From Shewanella sp. UCD-KL21 (GTDB taxonomy: Bacteria > Pseudomonadota > Gammaproteobacteria > Enterobacterales > Shewanellaceae), in the NCBI RefSeq assembly GCF_001957135.1, contig NZ_MPHK01000025.1, positions 1 to 55,617 of the forward strand: DNA of 55,617 bases, in the 5' to 3' direction. The notes under the pieces are model-generated. The model did not search any database, was not told the DNA's origin, and saw nothing but the letters and a program-made list of their open reading frames with translations. Position numbers and translations under genes: made by a program. The first letter of the stretch is position 1. The number at the start of each line of letters is the position of its first letter. Positions 7,525-15,898 of the stretch are shown one piece after another.

Positions 7525-8523
7525 TTATAGTGTTTGGGTGACTTTTTTCAACCCTTCTGGCTGATCAGGGTCAATACCACGGGCAACAGCGACGGCGGCG
7601 ACATCGATATAAAAACGTTGTAGCAATGCTAATGGCGCAACACGCGGGTGTATTTCAGATGATGTTTGATTTAAATGCACCAAGTCTGCGCCACGTTGTT
7701 GTACGTTTTCGATTTGCTCGATATGGCTTTCATAAGACTCATCATTAATGCAGGCATCGACAATAGCGAGTTTCTTTTCAACTAAAGTCACCGGCCCATG
7801 TAAAAACTCAGCGCTACTGAATGATTCAGCATGAATAGAACAAACCTCTTTCATTTTAAGGGCGATTTCTTTAGTCACGGCATAACCTAAACCACGGCCA
7901 AGTACCACAAGGTTATTAACCCCTGCTAATGACTCTGGCGTTAGTTGCGGCGCGGCGTCAACTGCGGTTTGTAATGCACTTGGCATTGAATCTACTGCGG
8001 CGGCTAACGACTCACTTTGCGTCCACTCTGCGGTTAGTTGCACAATAGCAGATAAAGTTGCTAAGTAACTCTTAGTGGCTGCTACCGCTTTTTCTTCACC
8101 TGCGCGCAGTGGCAATACCACATCGACAATATCTTTAATCGGCGCGGTTTCATCATTGACTAATGCGACACAAAAAGCGCCAGCATTTTTTGCCATTCTG
8201 GCTTGTGCCAAAATGTCTGGGCTACGGCCTGATTGTGAAATAACAATCACTAAGCCGCCTTCAAGTTGTAAGCTTTTGCCATACACACTGGCAACTGATG
8301 GCGCTGCGGCAAAAGTTGGAATGCCCACTTCTATTTCAAATAAGTATTTAGCAAATACCCCAGCGTGATCTGATGAGCCACGGCCAACAATCATTACAAA
8401 CTTTGGCTTAAAGCTACGAAGTTTTTCGCCTAGTTCTTTGGTTAAACCAGCATTAGCAGCCAGTTGCTCAGCGATTTTCTGCGGTGCTGAACGTGCTTCA
8501 CGTTCCATAATTGTATTTGTCAT
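7525..8523 (-). CDS. nagB-II: Glucosamine-6-phosphate deaminase, sugar-isomerase type (NagB-II)
   Basis: 332 residues with two SIS (sugar isomerase) domains, like the C-terminal half of GlmS and unrelated to classical NagB. Visible motifs are GRGSSDHAGVFAKYLFE, ISQSGRSPDI (phosphosugar binding), GRGLGYAVTKEIALKMKEV and HAESFSSAEFLHGP. The enzyme deaminates and isomerises glucosamine-6-phosphate to fructose-6-phosphate plus ammonia. I choose the ATG of MTNTIMERE (8523) because AAAAAGG lies eight bases before it; the in-frame start 33 bases upstream has no ribosome binding site. It lies in the nagK-nagB-nagA-nagX series. Confidence 0.93.
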   Translation of the reverse strand: MTNTIMEREARSAPQKIAEQLAANAGLTKELGEKLRSFKPKFVMIVGRGSSDHAGVFAKYLFEIEVGIPTFAAAPSVASVYGKSLQLEGGLVIVISQSGRSPDILAQARMAKNAGAFCVALVNDETAPIKDIVDVVLPLRAGEEKAVAATKSYLATLSAIVQLTAEWTQSESLAAAVDSMPSALQTAVDAAPQLTPESLAGVNNLVVLGRGLGYAVTKEIALKMKEVCSIHAESFSSAEFLHGPVTLVEKKLAIVDACINDESYESHIEQIENVQQRGADLVHLNQTSSEIHPRVAPLALLQRFYIDVAAVAVARGIDPDQPEGLKKVTQTL

Positions 8524-8644
8524 CGAGTTAACCTTTTTAAGTTCAAGTTGATCCATTGAGGTATCAAGTTACTGAGCAGTGCATGGCGATGAGTTCTACC
8601 CTTAACACTGAAAATTTTAAGCAAGTTCAAAATAAAGCGGCGAG

Positions 8645-9556
8645 CTAAACACCCTTGCGGTTATCTGCGGCAAATTGTTGCTGCGCAAACAAAATAGCAC
8701 CGATTTCCGGCGGTGATAGCGCATCTGCCACTTTGCTAGCCACATCAATGTCTAGCCAATGTAATAATGGCTCTGCTAGGCCGCCAATCATCGAAAAACG
8801 ACTCGGATGAATGGCAAATAACTTTCTGGCCATATCACTAATATAACCCGCTCCCTGTTGCACAATATCAGTGGCAACCTCATCACCATTGTCAGCGCAT
8901 AACAGCACAATACGGGCTAATTTGGCGTAGGTGCTTGAAGACTGCCCAGCAAGATGCTCGACAATGCCCATGGCATCATCAACATTAAAGTGGGCTAGTA
9001 ATAATTTGGTTAATGCAGTATCGGCAGCAAAACCATCTAAATTCAGCAATACATGCTCAGCGGCTTTTTGGCCTAACCATGCGCCACTGCCTTTGTCACC
9101 TAATGCAAAGCCATGGCCACCAATTAATAAACTTTGATCGCCTACATGGGCAAAGCCACACGAGCCAGTACCGGTAATGATCACCGCACCATCATCGCCA
9201 TTATGGGCACCGATACAGGCAGTATGTAAATCTGTGGTGAGGTACATTTTGGCAAACGGGTGTTGCCAGTTGTTCACTTGGTCAAATAAACGCGGCACAT
9301 TCACGCCAGCAAGGCCGACACCGGCGATTAACTGCTGCGCATCACTTGCTGCTAAGTTTGCGTCTGCCAAGGCAAGCTTGGTTGATTCGATAATTGAATT
9401 AAAAGTTTGTTCTAGTCCGTGAAGAGGATTAGCTCTACCCGCTACACCAGTGCCAATCACACCTTTTTGTGGGCAAAATATGCTGGCGCGGCACTTACTG
9501 CCACCACCGTCAATTCCGATATAAAGCTGTGATTCATTTTGCTGATTAACGCTCAT
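8645..9556 (-). CDS. nagK: N-acetylglucosamine kinase (BadF/BadG family)
   Basis: 303 residues of the ASKHA kinase fold. The phosphate-1 loop is YIGIDGGGSKCRASIF near the N-terminus, GTGSCGFA is the second phosphate loop, and GGHGFALGDKGSGAWLG is typical of the eukaryote-like GlcNAc kinase group. It phosphorylates imported GlcNAc to GlcNAc-6-phosphate, the step needed because NagP is not a PTS permease. The start at MSVNQQ is preferred because GAGGG precedes it by six bases; a start nine codons upstream is weaker. It is the first gene of the nag series, with a NagR palindrome 86 bases upstream. Confidence 0.92.
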   Translation of the reverse strand: MSVNQQNESQLYIGIDGGGSKCRASIFCPQKGVIGTGVAGRANPLHGLEQTFNSIIESTKLALADANLAASDAQQLIAGVGLAGVNVPRLFDQVNNWQHPFAKMYLTTDLHTACIGAHNGDDGAVIITGTGSCGFAHVGDQSLLIGGHGFALGDKGSGAWLGQKAAEHVLLNLDGFAADTALTKLLLAHFNVDDAMGIVEHLAGQSSSTYAKLARIVLLCADNGDEVATDIVQQGAGYISDMARKLFAIHPSRFSMIGGLAEPLLHWLDIDVASKVADALSPPEIGAILFAQQQFAADNRKGV

Positions 9557-9641
9557 GACATCCCTCTTGTCTCTATTACCCAAGCCTTTTATAACTGATT
9601 TTTATAGGCTCTTTTGTAAGTTAACTTTATGTTACACCACA

Positions 9642-9659
9642 AATGACAGCGTTGTCATT
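9642..9659 (-). promoter_or_regulatory. NagR operator upstream of nagK
   Basis: AATGACAGCGTTGTCATT is a perfect 18-bp palindrome. It is positioned to control the nagK-nagB-II-nagA-nagX transcript. I could not assign a convincing -10 box. Confidence 0.82.
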
Positions 9660-9773
9660 TATTTTTTAAAGCGTTTATAAAACAAACAACAAAGTAACAT
9701 TTAACCTGATGATTTATATTGTTTTTAACTCAATATTTAAATTGTAAAATCTGAGTTTTTTACTGTTTTGATA

Positions 9774-9806
9774 ATAAAAAAGACGTTAATCATTTGATTA
9801 ACGTCT
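9774..9806 (-). terminator. Bidirectional terminator after the hexosaminidase
   Basis: The 12-bp stem AGACGTTAATCA/TGATTAACGTCT (9781-9792/9795-9806) has T-runs on both strands. It lies just past the stop of the GH20 gene on the minus strand. Confidence 0.8.
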
Positions 9807-9842
9807 TTTGTTTTAAGTTAACTGCGCCGCAATAAAAGCCAG

Positions 9843-12581
9843 CTACAGAAATAACGAGCGCCCTTTGCGTTTTCCTGATGCGGAAATTGCTCTTATCTCA
9901 ATATTACCTGATACCTTTACAGGCGCTTGATATTCAAGCCATTGCGCTGTTTCAGCAGCGTTATTGTCACTATTTCCACTGAGTTGGCGATACTCAATCT
10001 TAAGCCCAGGAAAGGCAATATTCGCATAAAGCAACCCATCTTCAATTTTTGCCCCCACTGTTGGCACGCGATATTCAATGTTAGCCATATCTAACTTAGC
10101 CAGCTCTTTATGGCCTAAGGTATTTGCAATGTCATTCCATTGCTGTTGCTGCTGCTTACGCATGTCAGCGCTAAAATAGCCTGAGTCTTTATGATACACC
10201 GCGCCTTGATACTGATACGGCACTTCCCACTTTGCTTTATGCCAAGCTTTTTCAGCTAGCATTAGCAGTCGTGGAAACATCATATATTCAGCCACTTCAT
10301 CACTGCGGATGGTTTCACTCCAAATTTGCCCCTGAATACCGCTAAAGCCTTTACCTGGTTGTAATGGCGCCGAGGTGACTTTACCTTGATCATCTTTTTT
10401 AACGCTATCGTCTGCTGTAAAGGGGTTATTTTCGATGTCATTCCACTGTTCAGCATTCGCAGGTAAGTTATCTGGCATAAAACTAAACAGTTTTTGACTG
10501 TTCAGCGCGCGGGTTGCCCAATAGTAACCATGCTCTTTAGGATCAGCCTCATAGGGGAAATCAAAGTACAACACTTCAGGGTTTGAAAGCACAGTATCCC
10601 AACCTAAATTAGCTTGGCTGTGGGCTCTTTGATAACCATGGTGTGAAATGACATCCCAAATATTGGTTTGTGATTTAGCCGGCATATTGTCTGGGTTAGT
10701 ATGGCTCATGCCATCGCTCCAACCTGCAGGCTCAATGCCTTTAGCGCTGACCATATTGGCAACCCGTTCAATAAAGTAAGCGCCTAAATCATCAATAGAT
10801 GTAACCCCTTTGTCATTGTTAGCGACAAAGTCTAAGCATTGTGGTGATTGCTTCCACGCCCCTGCTGTTTCATCAGCGCCAATGTGATAGCGTTTTAGCG
10901 GATGCCCTGCTTGTTGGTGCAATTTAGCAATTTCATCAATGACTTTATCGACAAAGTGATAGGTGGACTCCAAGCAAACATTTAGGGTGTTATCATTATA
11001 ATACTGCACCGATGAATACACAGTGGTGTCATTGGGATCTGTCAGTAAATATTCATTTGCAGCTTTATTGTCGCCACTTGCCATCAACTTACGGTAGCGG
11101 GCATCCATTGATTTTATCGCTGCACGTGAGTGACCAGGCATATCCATTGACGGAATAACCTCCACTTGGCGGGCGCTGGCATATTGCAAAATGGCGATAT
11201 AATCGGCTTTGCTATAAAAACCATTCACACTGGCATCAGCAAAAGGACCACTGCCCAGCTGCGGGATTAAGCAGGTGCTTTCGGTTAAATCATGACAACG
11301 TTTACTGCCAATTTCAGTCAGCTCTGGTAAGCCATCAATTTCTAGACGCCATGCTTCATCATCTGCCATATGCAGGTGTAATTTATTCAGCTTATAAGCC
11401 GCCATTTGATCAATTAAATCAAATATCAGCTGTTTACTATGAAAGTTACGGGCGACATCAATGTGCATACCACGAAAATCATAACGCGGCGCGTCATCAA
11501 CAACCATAGTATTTATACTAAGCTCTTGGGTGTCGATTAATGCGGTAAGTGACGCCAAGCCATATGAAAAACCACTGTCGGTGGCGGCGGTAATGGTAAT
11601 GCCGTCAACGGCCACCTTGAGCTGATAGGCGCCATCTAACGCCTGCTCGTTTGCTGTAACCTTGCTGTTTTTAACAAACGCTAACGACAAGCCGGTATCT
11701 GATTGGTTAACCCCAAGTCTGGCTAATCTCGACAAGGCTGCGGCAACGGCTGATGAGTCCACTTGCTGGTAATTAACCTTAATGCCTTGGGATAAGTCTA
11801 CCGGTGTATTACTTGATGAAACACTAATGCTGAGCGGTGTTGGAATAATGCGATTAATAGCAGCCGCGCGATTAACTTCAAGGGCATTATTGGCTTCAAA
11901 TAACACCTCAGCGCGGCTCCAAGCTAAGTTATCGGTTGCGGTTCTGCGATATTGCCTTTTCTCATCTGTAAAGGCTTCAACATAGGGTCTAACTTCCATG
12001 CCTGTTTCGGCATCAATACTTAATTGAGTGCTCGCTATCACGACAGGCTCTAAACCATCCACCACAATGTAATAGTTTGGCATAGGGTCAGTTTCAGATA
12101 ACTGCCATAACTCGCCTCTAAAACCAATGCGTTGGGTTACGCCTGCGCTAAAGCCATTAAATTGCTCAGTGGGGGCGATTTTATGTAAATCACCTTGTAC
12201 CCGAGTAATACTAAACTGTGGATTTAACACAGCTTGCACTGGCCGCATTTGACTGAAATAAATCGCCCAGTCGCCATGGGCAATATTCACTGGACTGGTT
12301 AAATCAATTTCAGCGATAAAACATTGCTCATCAGGCTGTGTTGCAGAGCAACTTTCTTCAGGGACATTGGTCACCATGCGATAAGTGACTTTTAGATCTG
12401 CAGCAAATTGTTTTAGGCTTGCTTGAGTCCAAGCGCTATCAATCACTTGATTAGCCTTATGTTGCAGATCTGAACCATTAACTGATTGAGCATCATCAGA
12501 CGTAGAAGGAGCTGAAGAATACTGGCAACCCACTACGCCTATTGATAGTAATAATGCTGATGCAAGGATGGTCTTTTTCAT
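9843..12581 (-). CDS. Beta-N-acetylhexosaminidase / chitobiase (GH20), lipoprotein
   Basis: 912 residues. The N-terminus MKKTILASALLLSIGVVGC is a lipoprotein signal with the lipid-attachment Cys at residue 19. Domains in order: chitobiase N-terminal beta-sandwich (about 50-210), GH20b domain (about 240-360), the GH20 TIM barrel (about 365-790) and a C-terminal immunoglobulin-like domain (about 830-912). The catalytic Asp-Glu pair is in HIGADETAGAW (near residue 567). The enzyme releases GlcNAc from chitooligosaccharides in the periplasm or at the outer membrane, feeding NagP. Its ATG follows GAGGA. A NagR operator lies far upstream (373 bases from the start), with a structured RNA-like segment between. 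Confidence 0.93.
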   Translation of the reverse strand: MKKTILASALLLSIGVVGCQYSSAPSTSDDAQSVNGSDLQHKANQVIDSAWTQASLKQFAADLKVTYRMVTNVPEESCSATQPDEQCFIAEIDLTSPVNIAHGDWAIYFSQMRPVQAVLNPQFSITRVQGDLHKIAPTEQFNGFSAGVTQRIGFRGELWQLSETDPMPNYYIVVDGLEPVVIASTQLSIDAETGMEVRPYVEAFTDEKRQYRRTATDNLAWSRAEVLFEANNALEVNRAAAINRIIPTPLSISVSSSNTPVDLSQGIKVNYQQVDSSAVAAALSRLARLGVNQSDTGLSLAFVKNSKVTANEQALDGAYQLKVAVDGITITAATDSGFSYGLASLTALIDTQELSINTMVVDDAPRYDFRGMHIDVARNFHSKQLIFDLIDQMAAYKLNKLHLHMADDEAWRLEIDGLPELTEIGSKRCHDLTESTCLIPQLGSGPFADASVNGFYSKADYIAILQYASARQVEVIPSMDMPGHSRAAIKSMDARYRKLMASGDNKAANEYLLTDPNDTTVYSSVQYYNDNTLNVCLESTYHFVDKVIDEIAKLHQQAGHPLKRYHIGADETAGAWKQSPQCLDFVANNDKGVTSIDDLGAYFIERVANMVSAKGIEPAGWSDGMSHTNPDNMPAKSQTNIWDVISHHGYQRAHSQANLGWDTVLSNPEVLYFDFPYEADPKEHGYYWATRALNSQKLFSFMPDNLPANAEQWNDIENNPFTADDSVKKDDQGKVTSAPLQPGKGFSGIQGQIWSETIRSDEVAEYMMFPRLLMLAEKAWHKAKWEVPYQYQGAVYHKDSGYFSADMRKQQQQQWNDIANTLGHKELAKLDMANIEYRVPTVGAKIEDGLLYANIAFPGLKIEYRQLSGNSDNNAAETAQWLEYQAPVKVSGNIEIRAISASGKRKGRSLFL

Positions 12582-12785
12582 ATATTCCTCAATTTATCCC
12601 TAAATGATCATCTGATGAGATGCCGCGCGTTGACTGACTACTGACGTTAACCTATTTTAGCGAAATTACCGCAGCTAATTTTTAACGGCAACAGTATTTA
12701 ATTGATTCAATTTATTAGTGTATTTTGCCTGTTCAACATTTATGTCTCGTTAACTGCTAGGTATTACCCTTACTAAGAAACGGGC

Positions 12786-12820
12786 AAAAAAATAGCTGGG
12801 AACAAAAATTGTACCCAGCT
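12786..12820 (-). terminator. Intrinsic terminator inside the hexosaminidase leader region
   Basis: AGCTGGG/CCCAGCT (12794-12800/12814-12820), with an inner TTGT/ACAA stem, is followed on the minus strand by ATTTTTTT. It points toward the hexosaminidase gene, about 205 bases upstream of its start, so it would end transcripts begun at the NagR-controlled promoter unless read through. Confidence 0.75.
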
Positions 12821-12935
12821 TATACTCGTTTCTGGGGAGAGACTAAAAGTATAAATTAATGCTATTTCGCCCGACCGAAATAGCATTAAGGCATGGATAA
12901 TAGGGACCTATAAATTATCCATGTCGACCTTAAAA
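12786..12935 (-). ncRNA. Candidate small RNA or attenuated 5' leader under NagR control
   Basis: Read on the minus strand there are four consecutive stems: CATGGATAAT/ATTATCCATG (12892-12901/12914-12923); a perfect 14-bp stem at 12856-12869/12876-12889 with a six-base loop; a TATACT/AGTATA stem (12821-12826/12848-12853); and the terminator hairpin 12794-12820 followed by T7. A NagR palindrome lies 20 bases upstream of the assumed 5' end. No reading frame is present. The ends are estimated from structure only. Confidence 0.55.
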
Positions 12936-12954
12936 CAACGATTCTCACACAAGC

Positions 12955-12972
12955 AATGACAACGCTGTCATT
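12955..12972 (-). promoter_or_regulatory. NagR operator upstream of the hexosaminidase
   Basis: AATGACAACGCTGTCATT, a perfect palindrome of the same type as the sites before nagK, nagP and the TonB receptor. It is unusually far from the gene start. Confidence 0.82.
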
Positions 12973-13196
12973 TGATAATCTACCGAATATAGAACCAGAT
13001 TTCTACATTTATTTTATATTTTGATACACACCCGCAACAAGCGACATTAATAACAAGTAATAACAGTGACTTAATTGCTTAAAATAAGCTTAATTGGCTT
13101 AGCGATAATCAAGAATATTGCCATCTAGTGGCAAAGACAGGATTGAAAGAAGTGAAAGGCTTTAAGCTGAAGGCGCTTATGCTAGATAAGCCACTA

Positions 13197-13234
13197 ATAA
13201 AAAAGGCATTATTCCAATAAAGGAATAATGCCTT
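13197..13234 (-). terminator. Terminator after the SapC-like gene
   Basis: The 13-bp stem AAGGCATTATTCC/GGAATAATGCCTT (13203-13215/13222-13234) is followed on the minus strand by a T-run (TTTTTTATTA). Confidence 0.8.
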
Positions 13235-13254
13235 AATAGGGCGATGCAATAAGA

Positions 13255-13959
13255 TTAAGCTTTAGCCATGATCTCAGTGCGCGCTAGACGGTTAACTTGG
13301 TTTAACGATGCTAAATGACCGTAGATAGGACCTAGTAAGCCGCGTTTTCTAAGCTCTAAGTAATCTTCATCAGATAACTCATTTAATTTAGCTTCATCAA
13401 TTAAGTATAAGCCATTGATGTTGCGCTTCTCACCCGCTACATCAACAGTCAATGTTTGAGTTGTTAGTAACTCTTTTTCAGCCAAGAAACCAAGAATATT
13501 GCGGCTTGCTTGATCTTGCTCAAAATGCGCGATTAAGGCTTTTTTGCGGTTTTCTAGGTAAGCAGACTCTTGCTCACCTTCAAATAATGCTTGGCCTTCA
13601 GTCTTGCTTACTTCAGCAGCTGACTCGCGAATACCAATCCATACTTTGTCTTTTACTTCTGGGTTAAGTACTAATCCTAGTGGATAGTCACGAACAACAG
13701 CTGGGATATAAAGCCCCTGCCATTTGCCGTCTTTGATACTCAAGTTTTGACCAGGCTTAAGACCTAACATAGCAACAGCTTGGAATTCACCGCTATCAGT
13801 GTTTTTAACGAATACAATTGGGTATTCTGTAGCTGCACGAGCAATCTCATGCAAAGTTACTGGAACAATATGTTGATCTGCAACGTGATCAAAATTAGTT
13901 GCGGTAATTTTTAAATCACCGTGCTTTGCGTGTTCAAGTAACGTAATTTGGTTAGACAT
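13255..13959 (-). CDS. SapC-like family protein
   Basis: 234 residues, no signal peptide and no membrane segment. The sequence (GLKPGQNLSIKDGKWQGLYIPAVVRDYPLG and LFEGEQESAYLENRKKAL) matches the SapC-like family commonly found beside tryptophan-halogenase-like genes and TonB-dependent receptors in sugar-utilisation loci of Proteobacteria. Its molecular function is not known; despite the name it is not the SapC of the peptide transporter. A good AAGGAG-like site precedes the ATG. It ends the minus-strand receptor/flavoprotein/SapC series and is followed by its own terminator. Confidence 0.8.
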   Translation of the reverse strand: MSNQITLLEHAKHGDLKITATNFDHVADQHIVPVTLHEIARAATEYPIVFVKNTDSGEFQAVAMLGLKPGQNLSIKDGKWQGLYIPAVVRDYPLGLVLNPEVKDKVWIGIRESAAEVSKTEGQALFEGEQESAYLENRKKALIAHFEQDQASRNILGFLAEKELLTTQTLTVDVAGEKRNINGLYLIDEAKLNELSDEDYLELRKRGLLGPIYGHLASLNQVNRLARTEIMAKA

Positions 13960-14243
13960 CTTGGCTCCTTCAGGCGCTTCTAATCAATAATGATATACAT
14001 AAAAATAGGGATTCAAATCCCTTTTGTTGTAAACTTTTGTTAGTAGATTAAAATAAAAAATCCCAAAATCTTTAGCTGGTGACTTATTATAAAGCCCACT
14101 ATCATTCAATCTGCAGCTTACGTTACCGTATCAAGCAATAAAGTACCACTAGCTATTCGCTGATATTTCACCTAAATCGTGCCAACTTTCATCTAAAAGT
14201 ATAAATTTTATTCAACTGGGGTTTAAGCTTAGCAATCCTGCGG

Positions 14244-15776
14244 CTAAACCTTTTGTAAACCGTAGCGGTTAATTTTATCAAGCAGTGCTCGATGCTCTGG
14301 TAACTCTAGCGCCAGCTTGTGGCCTATTTGCTGTATTTTGTTTGCCTGCTGCTGGGCACTTTTAAGATACACAGTGTCGAGCGGCTGGTTTTTGGTTTGG
14401 TAGTGCATCCCGTATAAAACATACAGATAATTATCAATATTGAACACTTCATAGCGTGAGAATAGATCATCGGTTATCGGACTAAAGCTTTGCCATAATT
14501 GCAATTTTTGTTGCAAGGATTCAGGTATCGTTTCAGGCTTTTGGTTATCTAACCAAAAATCACTGTCAGTCCTATCTGAGATGCAATAATGCAACTTGGC
14601 AAACTCTACCACCCGCTCCCACGCGTAACCTATGGTGTGATTAAAACGCTCAGACAAAGCTGGCATTTGCGCCAGTGTCTGCGGTAGTCGCTTAGCTAAG
14701 TAACCTGCGGCAAAGTCAGTTAATAATATTGAGGTAGCCTCTATTGGCTCTAAAAAGCCTTGGGCTAAGCCTAATGCAACGCAGTTTTTTGCCCAAAACT
14801 GTTCGCGGTATCCAACTTTCATGGGGATTTGACGGTGTTGTAACTGATCAAGTTTTCCGCCTAAATAACGGTTAAACTTTTGCTCAGCTTGTGCGCTTGT
14901 CATGTGGTTATCTGAATACACAAAGCCAGTACCACGGCGCTCTGGCAAAGCGATATCCCAAATCCAGCCTGCTTGATGCGCGGTGGCAATAGTAAAAGGG
15001 GCAATCGCTGCTGTAATATCGGTAGGCACTTGCGCAACAATGGCTTTATTCACCAATAACTGATGGGATTTATTCACAAAGCCGACGTTAAGCTTTTTGG
15101 CTAACAAAATGGACTCAAAGCCACTGCAATCAATATAAAAGTCAAAGGCCAACTCGCCGAGCTTATCGGTTTTTAAACGGCTGATATTGCCTACATCATC
15201 GATTGCGGCATCCAATACATTAGCTTTGATATGTTCAACGGCGTATTTGCTTGTGGCGTTAGTGGCTAATAATTTAGCAAATTTTGCGGCATTTAAATGA
15301 TAAGCATAGCTAACAGAGCCAGCGTATTCTGGGGTAGTGATGGCTTTAGGAGCCTTTAACGCCTCACAAATATAATGCTGAGGTGAAACCATTGCACTAA
15401 AGGGCATATCCTCAGTGGCAGTTTGGTGCCAAAAGGCGCTTAAGTCATCGCCTAATGGGCTTGGTACATCAAATAAGTGATGATAACGATTATCAGCGCC
15501 ATGTTTAGTTTTATCGAGCCAGTTTCGAAATTGGATAGACTGCTTGAAGCTCACATCACACTGCTGAATAAACTCGGTTTCGCTTATGCCAAAGCTTTGT
15601 AATGACTGCCTAATCGCAGGGACTGTGCCTTCACCAACACCAATGGGCGGGATATCAGGAGACTCGATTAACGTAACCGACACATCGGCTAATGATTGCA
15701 CCGCCTTACCAATATGATTTGCAGCAAGCCAACCAGCTGTGCCACCACCGATAATAACAATCTTCTGCACCTTCAT
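14244..15776 (-). CDS. Tryptophan-halogenase-family flavoprotein
   Basis: 510 residues from the ATG preferred here, which has AGAGG seven bases upstream; an in-frame start 21 codons earlier has no such site. The N-terminal FAD motif is IIGGGTAGWLAA (residues 8-19). GEGTVP (49-53) is present, and VSFKQSIQF places a Lys at about residue 78 where flavin-dependent halogenases have the catalytic Lys. The family's WxWxIP motif appears as WIWDIA, with the Pro changed. Such proteins cluster with sugar receptors and SapC-like genes; their real substrate is unknown, and halogenation is not proven. It follows the receptor gene and precedes the SapC-like gene. Confidence 0.85.
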   Translation of the reverse strand: MKVQKIVIIGGGTAGWLAANHIGKAVQSLADVSVTLIESPDIPPIGVGEGTVPAIRQSLQSFGISETEFIQQCDVSFKQSIQFRNWLDKTKHGADNRYHHLFDVPSPLGDDLSAFWHQTATEDMPFSAMVSPQHYICEALKAPKAITTPEYAGSVSYAYHLNAAKFAKLLATNATSKYAVEHIKANVLDAAIDDVGNISRLKTDKLGELAFDFYIDCSGFESILLAKKLNVGFVNKSHQLLVNKAIVAQVPTDITAAIAPFTIATAHQAGWIWDIALPERRGTGFVYSDNHMTSAQAEQKFNRYLGGKLDQLQHRQIPMKVGYREQFWAKNCVALGLAQGFLEPIEATSILLTDFAAGYLAKRLPQTLAQMPALSERFNHTIGYAWERVVEFAKLHYCISDRTDSDFWLDNQKPETIPESLQQKLQLWQSFSPITDDLFSRYEVFNIDNYLYVLYGMHYQTKNQPLDTVYLKSAQQQANKIQQIGHKLALELPEHRALLDKINRYGLQKV

Positions 15777-15854
15777 ATTACGCCTCTTAACTGTTAACTG
15801 TAGATAAGTCGTTAATTTGATTTTAACCGTGTTTACCACAGGTAAGTTAAAATC

Positions 15855-15882
15855 AAAAAGCCTAGCAAGTGCTAGGCTTTTT
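15855..15882 (-). terminator. Terminator after the TonB-dependent receptor
   Basis: AAAAAGCCTAGC/GCTAGGCTTTTT (15855-15866/15871-15882) with an AAGT loop and T-runs on both strands. It separates the receptor from the flavoprotein gene, so the latter needs read-through or its own promoter. Confidence 0.8.
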
Positions 15883-15898
15883 ATGCATCTAAATCAGA

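Larger units (their letters stand above)
12582..13254. other. Non-coding stretch between hexosaminidase and SapC-like gene
   Basis: It holds, in minus-strand reading order, the SapC terminator, a NagR operator, a 150-base hairpin-rich segment ending in an intrinsic terminator, and about 205 bases of AT-rich leader before the hexosaminidase. That leader could carry a separate promoter (for example TTGAAC near 12730), but none is convincing. No ORF of note. Confidence 0.75.
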
